The position numbers and the translations under genes are program-made. From Streptomyces rubrogriseus (GTDB lineage Bacteria > Actinomycetota > Actinomycetes > Streptomycetales > Streptomycetaceae), in contig NZ_CP116256.1 in assembly GCF_027947575.1 (NCBI RefSeq), positions 496,001 to 560,000 of the forward strand: DNA of 64,000 bases. The letters run 5' to 3'. Positions 8,363 through 15,861 of the stretch are shown in pieces (the first letter of the stretch is position 1; each line of letters begins with the position of its first letter). A model generated the notes under the pieces. The model searched no databases. It saw nothing but the letters and a program-made list of their open reading frames with translations, and was not told the origin of the DNA.

Positions 8363-9819
8363 TCACCGGCGGCCGTACGCCCCACCGCTGTCGCCGGCGC
8401 CGGCACCGGTGTCCTGACTCCCGGTGCCGGCGCCGACGTCGGCGCTGGTGCCGATGCCGGTGTCGGCGCTGGTGCCGGGGAGCCGCGTGGTGCGCAGGTA
8501 GGTGCCGAGCACCGACAGGTCGGTCCGCTCCAGGTCGGCCGGGCGGATCACGACGCGCAGCTCCGGGGCGGTCGCCGGGTCACGGCGGCAGTGGTCGGCG
8601 AAGCTCTGCACGATCATGAGCAGCAGCCGGGTGCGGTCCAGCTCCACGATCCGGGCCAGTCCGGAGCCGATCAGGGGGATCGCGAGCGGCCGGTACATCC
8701 CGTACCGGGCGACGGCCGGCCACAGGGTGTCCAGGCTCGCCCGCAGATCGGCCGGCCCGGAGCGGGCGACGAGGTCGTTGCCGAGCCGGGAGTAGGCCAC
8801 CGCGAAGACCCGGCGGCCGTCCACCGTCAGCGGGACGGTGGTGCCCAGCGGGTAGCGCACCCGCCGGCCGCGCGGCTTGTCCTGGGGCCGCTCGGTGCGC
8901 ACCGGCCGGAACGCCCTCAGCCCGGCCTGGATCCGGTCGTCCAGCAGTTTGCGCTCCCCGCCGAACAGCCGCTCCACCAGCTGGCCCTGGACGCTGTCCC
9001 GGCTGATCACCAGGTCCTGCTCGGTGGCGGTGTCGAAGGTGTCGGTGAACCCGACGACGAGATTGGCGTCGTCCTGGTCGAACAGGTCGCCGCGCACCAC
9101 CACCAGGTCACCGGCGCCGGGGAACGGCTGCCGCAGCAGCTCCCGTCCGTGCCGCTCGCGCAGCCGGGCCCGCAGCGCGCCGAGCAGCTCGGCGACGTCC
9201 TGGTCGTCCGGCCGCTCCCGGGCCATCCGTTCCGCGACCGGCAGTGCGAGGTCGTGGCGGCCCAGGTCCATCCGGCTGCGGATCAGCTGGCGGCGGGCGG
9301 TCTCGTACAGCGCGGTGAGCCGGCGCACCAGCGGCCGGGCGAAGTCCTCGTCGCCCGCCTCGGCCAGGGCCAGCCGCGCACCAGGGCCAGCGCCGCGGCC
9401 AACCGGTCGGCGGCCGACGCGGGCGCCGCGAGCAGCGCGGAGTCGACCAGGTCGGTGAACTCCGCGCAGTCCAGTTCGCCGGGCGCGAGCACCAGCCGGT
9501 ACGCCGTCTCGGGCGCCGGGCCGGCCAGCAGTTGCTCGGTGCGCAGCACCCGGGCGCCGTCGCCGCGCTGCGCGGGGTCGAGGGCGCGGCGCAGTTCGAG
9601 GACGCGTTTTTGCACCTCGTTGCGGTGGCGCTGGGCCGCGTGCGGCTGCTCGCCGTCCAGTGCCCACACGTCCCGGTGCAGCCGGCGCACCGGGACGGGC
9701 TCGCCGTCCGCCGCCACCAGCCGGACCAGCAGCCGTGTCGTCAACGGGGTCAACCGGGCGGGTACGCCGTCGATTTCGAGCCTGGCCGGACCCAGGACGC
9801 TCACACGGATGCGCGCCAT
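8363..9819 (-). pseudogene. SARP/BTAD regulator fused to ThsA-type Macro domain, frameshifted
   Basis: Reading from the ATG at 9819 (GGAG 9 nt upstream), MARIRVSVLGPARLEIDG starts an OmpR-type winged-helix DNA-binding domain of SARP regulators, followed by a BTAD helical region (PGELDCAEFTDLVDSALLA). Near 9373 the frame breaks after ALALVRG; the BTAD continues in the -1 frame (LALAEAGDEDFARPLVRRL) without loss of homology, so one base is missing. The C-terminal ~260 residues (GDLFDQDDANLVVGFTDTFD, SRDSVQGQLVERLF, LAIPLIGSGLARIVELDR, ELRVVIRPADLERTDL) resemble the DUF6430/ThsA Macro domain, which binds ADP-ribose-type ligands. An intact version would couple ligand sensing to transcription. The tail is low-complexity Gly/Thr/Ala/Asp. 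Either a true mutation or a sequencing error. Confidence 0.72.
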
Positions 9820-9933
9820 ACAAGTGGTCTCCACTCGCTTCACACTCTCCCGACCGGTGGTCGCGGGAGAGGTGTCGGCAGCGTATCAATTGTCCGTTTG
9901 GGGGAGTTGTGGTTTCGGTCGGTTCGTAACGGG

Positions 9934-9983
9934 CCGGCCCCCGGGACACGTACCGCGGTGACGGGACGTGCCCCGGGGGCCGG
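9934..9983. terminator. Strong hairpin terminator after the TIR-like operon
   Basis: 18-bp arms with one mismatch (CCGGCCCCCGGGACACGT at 9934-9951; complement at 9966-9983) and a 14-nt loop. It lies 64-113 nt beyond the stop of the TIR-like gene on the minus strand and upstream of the SARP-Macro start, separating the two transcription units. Confidence 0.65.
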
Positions 9984-10046
9984 TTGCGCCGGTCCCCCGA
10001 GCGGCGCCGGATCCGCCGGACGACTGCGCCGGCGGTGGCAGGAGGC

Positions 10047-10796
10047 CTACGGCCGGCGGTGGTAGGCGGACAGGTGGCGGAAGGGATAGGTCCGGCGCCA
10101 GTCGGAGCCGGTGTCGTTGACCGTGCAGCCCGCCAGTTTCAGCCGCTCCACGACCTTGCCGAGCGCCGTCTCGGAGCCGTCGAAGCGGACCACGTTGCGG
10201 CCCGCGATGTCGGCGATCGGCCGCACCCCGCCGACCTCGACGATGAGCGTGCGCTCCGGGTAGGCCATCAGCACCATGCCCAGCTCGATCAGGACGTTGG
10301 GGCGCGGCTGGCACACCGGCCGGGTCTCGTAGTCCGGTTCGTCGTGGCCGCGCAGGTCCGGGTGGAGGGTGACGACGTCGTCCGGGGTGAGCAGGACCAG
10401 TGCCGCCTGGGCCTGGGCGGGGGCTCCGGCGACCACGTCGCCGAGGAAGGGGGAGGCCTGGCCGGTCGCCCGGACCAGGTCCTCCCACTCCTTGGGCCGC
10501 AGGTCGAGCCGGCGCAGCAGCTCGTACATCTCGCGCCGCACCTGGTCGTCGCGGCCGTGCACGACGAAGACGCTGCGGGCCCGCTCGGCGTCCCCAGGCA
10601 CCGCGGCGGCCGGGCGCCGCCATCCGTCGGCGTACGGCTGTGCGGGCGGGGTGGACGGCGCGGGCGGCGCGGCGTGGATCGGGGAGTTGTCGCCGAAGGT
10701 CTGGGTGGTGTCGGTGTTGCCGGTGCTCTGGTTGCCCCCGAAGTTGTTGTTGCTGCCCTGGCCGAAGCTGTTGCCGTGGAACTGCTGGCCGCTCAT
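10047..10796 (-). CDS. TIR-like effector with N-terminal Asn-rich motif
   Basis: A 249-residue protein. Residues ~1-40 are Asn/Gly/Gln/Thr-rich, with GGNQSTGNTDTTQTFGDNS at ~20-38. A Pro/Ala linker follows. From ~residue 73 comes a TIR-like domain of the PF10137 type (nucleotide-binding / Cap12-like): RSVFVVHGRDDQVRREMYEL, AQAALVLLTPDDVVTL, PRPNVLIELGMVLMAYPERT and IADIAGRNVVRFDGS. Such domains act as NAD+-consuming effectors in several bacterial immune systems; the Glu in NVLIELG sits where the family has its conserved acidic residue. The start overlaps the upstream gene (ATGA). The N-terminal motif is nearly identical to the C-terminus of that upstream gene, suggesting homotypic recruitment. 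Confidence 0.82.
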   Translation of the reverse strand: MSGQQFHGNSFGQGSNNNFGGNQSTGNTDTTQTFGDNSPIHAAPPAPSTPPAQPYADGWRRPAAAVPGDAERARSVFVVHGRDDQVRREMYELLRRLDLRPKEWEDLVRATGQASPFLGDVVAGAPAQAQAALVLLTPDDVVTLHPDLRGHDEPDYETRPVCQPRPNVLIELGMVLMAYPERTLIVEVGGVRPIADIAGRNVVRFDGSETALGKVVERLKLAGCTVNDTGSDWRRTYPFRHLSAYHRRP

Positions 10797-10910
10797 GCCT
10801 GCCGTGCCTCCCTGGTGACGCCGGAGTTGTTGCCGAAGGTCTGGGTGGTGTTGGTGTTGCCGACGCTCTGGTTGCCGCCGAAGTTGTTGGTGCTGTTGGC
10901 GCCGAAGTTC
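10682..10910 (-). repeat. Duplicated ~88-bp segment encoding paired Asn-rich motifs
   Basis: Two near-identical segments, 10682-10769 and 10823-10910, encode the N-terminal motif of the TIR-like protein and the C-terminal motif of the preceding 2-TM protein. Both translate to GGNQSxGNTxTTQTFGxNS, in the same phase relative to each gene. The copies differ by scattered substitutions, mostly silent or Asn/Asp and Val/Thr exchanges, which suggests selection to keep the peptides alike. Confidence 0.8.
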
Positions 10911-12403
10911 TGCTGGAGGATGTTGGTCTGGTTGGCCTCGTGCTCCCGGGTGTCGACGTCGTGGTCGCGCAGGAAGTCGCCGACGATCTGCAGCAGGTGG
11001 CGCTCGATGATCTGGATGTACTTGATCGCGTCCGACTCCTGGAAGAAGTGGTGGAAGTCGTGGTCGGGCGCCAGCTCGCGGACGCTGGTGAGGGCGCCGC
11101 AGTCCACCGCGGTCAGGGCGTAGCGGCCGAGCCGGAACTCGCTGGTGTCGGCGGGCTGGCCCACCAGCTTGCGGACGGTGTCGGTGGAGAAGCGGCTGGG
11201 CAGCCGTTCGCGCAGCGGGTTGGTGATCAGCCGCAGCAGCTCGCCGGGCGCGCTGCGGGTCACGTCCCAGGCGATGCGGCACATGAGCCTGCCGTCGATC
11301 GCGGCCGGCAGCCGGTCGGCGAGGTGGAAGCTCTCCGGCAGGGGGCCGAGCACGTAGGTGTAGAACTCGGTGTGCAGGGTGCTGCCCTTGATGTCGAAGC
11401 CGATGAACACCGAGGTGACCAGCTCCTGCTGCCAGGCCCCGATGCGGACGCACAGGTACTCGCGGCGGGCGTCGTAGTCCTCCCGCCAGTGCGCGGCGGT
11501 GTGGTCGGGGTGGCCGGGGTCGGGCGTGTCCAGGAGCACGGCGACAGGGTCGCTGCCCTCGGCGGTCCGCACCGCCTTGGTGAACCGGCGCCGGTCGACG
11601 GAGAGCAGTTCGACGCGGTGGCTCGGCGCGGGCTTGTCGCGCAGTTCCGCCAGCAGCTCCTCGCAGACCCGGGTGGTGATGTCGTCGACCGTGAAGGGGA
11701 TGATCGGCTTGCGTTCCGTCCGTCCGCCCCCGCCCGTGCCGTCCGCGCTGCCCGCGCCGTTCGTGCCGTCCGCCGGTCCGTGCTGGGCGGGGACGTGCCC
11801 GTTGAGCAGGTTCTGGCCGAGCGCACCGGCCCGGGACTTCGGGGCGCCGAGCAGCAGTTCCGCGTTGGCCCACCGTTTGACCGAGTGGCCGGCGCCGATG
11901 AAGGGCTTGTAGCCGCCGTAGTACACGGTGTCCGAGGCCTGCTCCCGGTTGATCTTGCCGACGAGTTCCGGGGTGAGGCGCGAGGTGATCGGGTGGGAGC
12001 CGTCGAACCCGGTGCGGTCGTCCGCCTGGGGTGCGAGGTGCTCGGCGAGGGTCTGCAGGATGGCGAGCCTGCGCAGGAACATCGTGGCCCAGGCGAGCCA
12101 GAACGCGAACAGGGCGGCCGTCCAGCCGCCCAGTACGCCCGCGGCCATGAGCAGCGCGATGACGACCGCGCCCGCGGCGAGGGCGATCAGCTGGTTGCGG
12201 CGCAGGTTGTGGGCGGCCAGGGCGTGCGCCAGGACGGGCGCGGCGTCGTAGCCGTAGGAGGGGGCCACGACCCGGTAGCGGTGGGTCAGCAGCTCCCGGA
12301 TGACGGCCTTGCGGTAGTGGGGGTCGAGGTAGGTGCCCGCGCACAGCAGGCGGGTGGCGTTGCTCGTCGTGTCCGGGGGCGGCGGGGCGGCGTGGGTGGT
12401 CAT
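10793..12403 (-). CDS. Unrecognised 2-TM protein with C-terminal Asn-rich motif
   Basis: 536 residues, no family recognised. A short N-terminal cytosolic segment (residues 1-75, with TYLDPHYRKAVIRELLTHRY) precedes two hydrophobic helices (~76-110: LIALAAGAVVIALLMAAGVL and GWTAALFAFWLAWATMFL). A ~400-residue soluble region follows, with predicted alpha/beta segments (FTVDDITTRVCEELLAELRD, VAVLLDTPDPGHPDHTAAHW, SVFIGFDIKGSTLHTEFYTY, RELAPDHDFHHFFQESDAIK, YIQIIERHLLQIVGDFLRDH). A Gly/Ala/Asp-rich loop lies near 215-235. The last ~45 residues are Asn/Thr/Gly-rich and match the N-terminus of the next protein, a TIR-like effector. It is probably the sensor or scaffold partner of that effector (inference from motif pairing and ATGA overlap). 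Confidence 0.75.
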   Translation of the reverse strand: MTTHAAPPPPDTTSNATRLLCAGTYLDPHYRKAVIRELLTHRYRVVAPSYGYDAAPVLAHALAAHNLRRNQLIALAAGAVVIALLMAAGVLGGWTAALFAFWLAWATMFLRRLAILQTLAEHLAPQADDRTGFDGSHPITSRLTPELVGKINREQASDTVYYGGYKPFIGAGHSVKRWANAELLLGAPKSRAGALGQNLLNGHVPAQHGPADGTNGAGSADGTGGGGRTERKPIIPFTVDDITTRVCEELLAELRDKPAPSHRVELLSVDRRRFTKAVRTAEGSDPVAVLLDTPDPGHPDHTAAHWREDYDARREYLCVRIGAWQQELVTSVFIGFDIKGSTLHTEFYTYVLGPLPESFHLADRLPAAIDGRLMCRIAWDVTRSAPGELLRLITNPLRERLPSRFSTDTVRKLVGQPADTSEFRLGRYALTAVDCGALTSVRELAPDHDFHHFFQESDAIKYIQIIERHLLQIVGDFLRDHDVDTREHEANQTNILQQNFGANSTNNFGGNQSVGNTNTTQTFGNNSGVTREARQA

Positions 12404-12409
12404 GGCTGC

Positions 12410-13141
12410 TCAGTTCCCTTCCCGCATGTCGGCCGAGGTGATGACGCCGCCGCTGACGGTGTAGGTGCCCTCGAACGTCGTCTGCGTGCCGTCGGTCTCC
12501 CAGGCCACGACCGTGACCGAGACGTCGTCGCCGGACGTCCCGGTCACGGTGACGTCGTCCCGCTGCGTCGTCCCGAAGCCGGCGACGAAGGAGTCGTAGT
12601 CCTGGTCGAGGTTCTTGCCGCCCAGCTCCCACGCGGCCGCGAAGTCGCGGTTGTTGATGGCGTCGAAGTACGCCGTCACGGTCGCCTCCGGCCCGCTTCC
12701 TTCGGTCGCGGTGTCCTCGGTGGCCGTGCCGTCGGTCGCGGTGTCGGTCGTGGTGTCGTCCGTGGGGGTCTCGTCCGTGGTGCCGTCGCCGTACGTGTCG
12801 TCGTCGTACGTGCCGTCGCCGTAAGTGCCGTCCTCGTACGTGCCGTTGCCGTACGCGCCGTCGGGGTCGGTGCCGTCGCCCGAGGTGCCGTCGTCGGTCG
12901 TGCCGTCGTCGGTCGTGCCGGAACCCCAGTCCGGCAGCGCTCCGCTGCCGTAGAGCCCGTCGGTGGCGGGCGCTCCGTCGTCCGGGCCGGTCGCGGCGAG
13001 CACGACGGCCAGCACGACTATGAGGACGAAGGGGACCGCGATCACGGTCAGGGCCTGGTTGCGTACGGGGCCGGGCGTGAGTGCGAGCCCCGGTGCGGGG
13101 TAGGAACCCCTGGCGCCGGGCGGGACGCGGGTACTGCTCAT
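12410..13141 (-). CDS. Exported NTF2/SnoaL-like protein with acidic repeat linker
   Basis: 243 residues. A cytosolic Pro/Gly-rich head (1-29) is followed by one membrane helix (VIAVPFVLIVVLAVVLAAT, ~33-51). Then comes a ~100-residue acidic linker made of degenerate DGTY/DDGT units encoded by imperfect 15-18-bp tandem repeats. The C-terminal ~90 residues (GPEATVTAYFDAINNRDFAA, AWELGGKNLDQDYDSF, TFEGTYTVSGGVITSADM) look like a lumazine/NTF2-type cone fold as in DUF4878/SnoaL-like extracytoplasmic domains. It is first in a three-gene operon with the 2-TM protein (6-nt gap) and the TIR-like effector, so an outside sensor role is plausible but unproven. Confidence 0.72.
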   Translation of the reverse strand: MSSTRVPPGARGSYPAPGLALTPGPVRNQALTVIAVPFVLIVVLAVVLAATGPDDGAPATDGLYGSGALPDWGSGTTDDGTTDDGTSGDGTDPDGAYGNGTYEDGTYGDGTYDDDTYGDGTTDETPTDDTTTDTATDGTATEDTATEGSGPEATVTAYFDAINNRDFAAAWELGGKNLDQDYDSFVAGFGTTQRDDVTVTGTSGDDVSVTVVAWETDGTQTTFEGTYTVSGGVITSADMREGN

Positions 13142-13448
13142 CTGTCACCTCATTGCCGCCGGTATCCGGCCGGGCGGATACGGCACGCGCCCCGAGTGGG
13201 TCGATGTGCCTTGTGCATCGACCGATCCGACCAGTGGCGGCGCTTCCGGAACCAGATTTCCGGGGTTCCGATGCGCTTCCGATCGGCTTCCGGTATGGCC
13301 GGCCCGTTGATCGCCCCGCTGATCGCCCCAGGGCGGTTCACCGGCACCCAAGCCCTGGTGAACGCTTCCGGAAACCGGCAATGCGGGTAGTTGGCAACGT
13401 CACGCATCATGGGGCGCACGGGGAGCACTGCGCGGAGGGGGCCGGACG
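13142..13448. promoter_or_regulatory. Divergent intergenic region with several inverted repeats
   Basis: About 307 bp without a convincing gene, between the TIR-operon (minus) and the flotillin side (plus). It contains a hairpin TCGATG...CATCGA at 13200-13220, four GCTTCC/TTCCGG-type repeats (13240-13300 and 13363-13377), and a clean operator-like inverted repeat GTTCACC-N14-GGTGAAC at 13336-13363. I see no strong -10/-35 pair. Confidence 0.45.
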
Positions 13449-13574
13449 ATGACGACGAAGACGACGCACAGTCCGTTCGTCCGCCCCCTCCACCGGCTCC
13501 GCCCCCGCCCCGACGAACCCGGCCGCGCCCCGCGCGCCGCCGGCGCCGCGGCACACGGCCGCCGCGCCGTCTGA
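13449..13574 (+). CDS. Possible 41-residue basic small protein
   Basis: An ATG at 13449 with a good ribosome site (GGAGGGGG, 7 nt spacing) opens a 41-residue reading frame starting MTTKTTHSPFVRPLHRL and ending at TGA 13572. The product is Arg/Pro/Ala-rich with no helix or domain recognised. The strong Shine-Dalgarno and its position 168 nt ahead of the flotillin gene are the only support; it may be a leader peptide or a false ORF. Confidence 0.35.
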   Translation: MTTKTTHSPFVRPLHRLRPRPDEPGRAPRAAGAAAHGRRAV

Positions 13575-13742
13575 GACCCGCCTTCCGCCGCTGCCGGGGT
13601 CCGGCGCGGGCGCGGTCCGTTCGAAGATCCGCCCCCGGAACCACGCCTGTCCGCACGGGCGTCACCACACCAACATCGGCGGCGGCCGGCCGCGCTCGTC
13701 CGGCCGCCGCGACAGCCGCCTCATGCCGTAAGGACGTATGCC

Positions 13743-15776
13743 ATGGAAGTCATCGGTGTCCTCGCCGTCGTCTGTCTGCTCGTCGTCGCCCTCGTGCTGT
13801 TCGGCGTCTCGCGGCTCTTCCGCAAGGTGGAGCAGGGCAAGGCGCTGATCGTCTCGAAGATGCGCAAGGTGGACGTGACCTTCACGGGCCAGGTGGTGCT
13901 GCCGGTGCTGCACCGGGCCGAGGTGATGGACATCTCGGTGAAGACGATCGAGATCACCCGGGCCGGCAAGGAGGGGCTGATCTGCCGGGACAACATCCGG
14001 GCGGACATCCGCATCACGTTCTTCGTCAAGGTCAACAAGACCGTCGAGGACGTCGTCAAGGTCGCCCAGGCGGTCGGCACGGCCCGCGCCAGCGACCGGG
14101 ACACGCTGCAGGAGCTGTTCCACGCGAAGTTCTCCGAGGCGCTGAAGACCGTCGGCAAGCAGCTGGACTTCACCGACCTCTACACCAAGCGCGAGGAGCT
14201 GCGGTACCGGATCATCGAGGTCATCGGCGTCGACCTCAGCGGTTACCACCTCGAGGACGCGGCCATCGACTACCTGGAGCAGACGCCGCTGACCCAGCTG
14301 GACCCGGCCAACGTCCTGGACGCCCAGGGCATCCGGAAGATCACCGAGCTGACGGCCGTCGAGCACGTGCGCACCAACGAGGCCCGGCGCACCGAGGAGA
14401 AGGAGATCACCCGGCAGAACGTCGACGCGCGCGAGGCCGTTCTGGAGCTGGAGCGCCGGCAGGCGGACGCCGAGATCAAGCAGAAGCGCGAGATCGACAC
14501 CACCCGGGCCCGCGAGGAGGCCGAGACGGCACGGGTGGTGGAGGAGGAGCGGCTGCGCGCGCAGGCGGCGTTCCTGCGCACGGAGGAGCAGCTCGGCGTG
14601 CAGCGCGAGAACCAGGCCCGGGAGGTCGCGGTCGCCGCGAAGAACCGCGAGCGGGTCATCGCCGTGGAGAACGAGCGCATCGAGAAGGACCGCATGCTGG
14701 AGGCCATCGGTCGCGAGCGGGAGACCGAGCTGACCCGGATCGCCGCCGAGAAGGAGGTCGAGGCCGAGCGGCGGGACATCGCCGAGGTCATCCGCGAGCG
14801 CGTCGCCGTGGACCGCACGGTCGCCGAGCAGGAGGAGTCCATCAAGAAGCTGCGCGCCGTGGAGGAGGCGGAGCGGGACCGGCAGACCGTGATCATCGCC
14901 GCCGAGGCCCAGGCGCAGGAGCGGCTGGTCAAGGACATCAAGGCCGCCGAGGCCGCGGAGGCGGCGGCCACCCACCGTGCCGCCGAGGAACTCACCATGG
15001 CCGAGGCCCGGTTGAAGAGCGCCGACCTGGAGGCGCAGGCCAAGCTGCGGATGGCCGAGGGCATCCAGGCCGAGGCCGCCGCGGCGGGGCTCGCGGCGGT
15101 CCAGGTCCGCGACAAGGAGGCCGACGTCATCGAGAAGGCCGGCCGCGCCGAGGCGGAGGCGACCGGGGCCCGGATGCGCGCCGAGGCCGAGGGCGCGCGG
15201 GCCAAGGCGCTCGCCGAGGCGGAGGCCATCGGCAGCAAGCTGAAGGCGGAGGCCGCGGGACTCACCGAGAAGGCCGCGGCGATGGCCGCCCTGGACGACG
15301 CCTCGCGCGGCCACGAGGAGTACCGGCTGCGCCTGGAGGCGGAGAAGGACATCCGGCTGGCCGGCCTGGACGTGCAGCGGCAGGTCGCCGAGGCGCAGGC
15401 CACGGTGCTCGCCACCGGTCTGGAGAACGCCGACATCGACATCGTCGGCGGCGACACGGTCTTCTTCGACCGCCTGATGTCCTCGGTCGCGCTGGGCAAG
15501 GGCGTCGACGGGTTCGTCAAGCACTCCGAGACGGCACAGGCCCTCGCCGGGCCCTGGCTGGACGGCTCGTCGAGCTTCACCGACGACCTGACCCGCGTGC
15601 TCGGCTCGTTCTCCACGGCCGACGTGCAGAACCTGACGGTCTCCGCGCTGCTGATGAAGCTGATGAAGACGGGCGGCACGGACGCCGGGCAGGTCCAGCG
15701 CCTCCTGGACCGGGCGGGCGAACTGGGCCTCGCCGACACCCCGCTGACCGCCCTGAACGGCACGGCCAGGGCCTGA
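13743..15776 (+). CDS. Flotillin-family (SPFH/Band 7) membrane scaffold protein
   Basis: 677 residues. A single N-terminal membrane helix (VIGVLAVVCLLVVALVLFGV, 3-22) precedes an SPFH/Band-7 domain (~25-200: KALIVSKMRKVDVTFTGQVV, ADIRITFFVKVNKTVEDVVK, GYHLEDAAIDYLEQTPLTQL). A very long, charged, Ala/Glu/Arg-rich coiled-coil (~205-530) and a flotillin C-terminal region follow. Flotillins oligomerise into membrane microdomain scaffolds. AAGGA lies 8 nt before the ATG. The next gene, a giant AAA ATPase, starts 85 nt downstream, with a 9-bp inverted repeat (15793-15801/15827-15835) between them. Confidence 0.9.
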   Translation: MEVIGVLAVVCLLVVALVLFGVSRLFRKVEQGKALIVSKMRKVDVTFTGQVVLPVLHRAEVMDISVKTIEITRAGKEGLICRDNIRADIRITFFVKVNKTVEDVVKVAQAVGTARASDRDTLQELFHAKFSEALKTVGKQLDFTDLYTKREELRYRIIEVIGVDLSGYHLEDAAIDYLEQTPLTQLDPANVLDAQGIRKITELTAVEHVRTNEARRTEEKEITRQNVDAREAVLELERRQADAEIKQKREIDTTRAREEAETARVVEEERLRAQAAFLRTEEQLGVQRENQAREVAVAAKNRERVIAVENERIEKDRMLEAIGRERETELTRIAAEKEVEAERRDIAEVIRERVAVDRTVAEQEESIKKLRAVEEAERDRQTVIIAAEAQAQERLVKDIKAAEAAEAAATHRAAEELTMAEARLKSADLEAQAKLRMAEGIQAEAAAAGLAAVQVRDKEADVIEKAGRAEAEATGARMRAEAEGARAKALAEAEAIGSKLKAEAAGLTEKAAAMAALDDASRGHEEYRLRLEAEKDIRLAGLDVQRQVAEAQATVLATGLENADIDIVGGDTVFFDRLMSSVALGKGVDGFVKHSETAQALAGPWLDGSSSFTDDLTRVLGSFSTADVQNLTVSALLMKLMKTGGTDAGQVQRLLDRAGELGLADTPLTALNGTARA

Positions 15777-15861
15777 CCGGCCATCACCGACCGGGTGCCG
15801 GGACCGCCGTACGGGGGTCGACGGTTCCGGCACCCCGCTCGCAGGAAGGGACCAACCGCTC

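Noticed and set aside
13145..13668. Small ORFs in the divergent gap upstream of the flotillin gene other than the 41-codon one
   Set aside because: No ribosome sites, unusual composition and overlap with inverted repeats.
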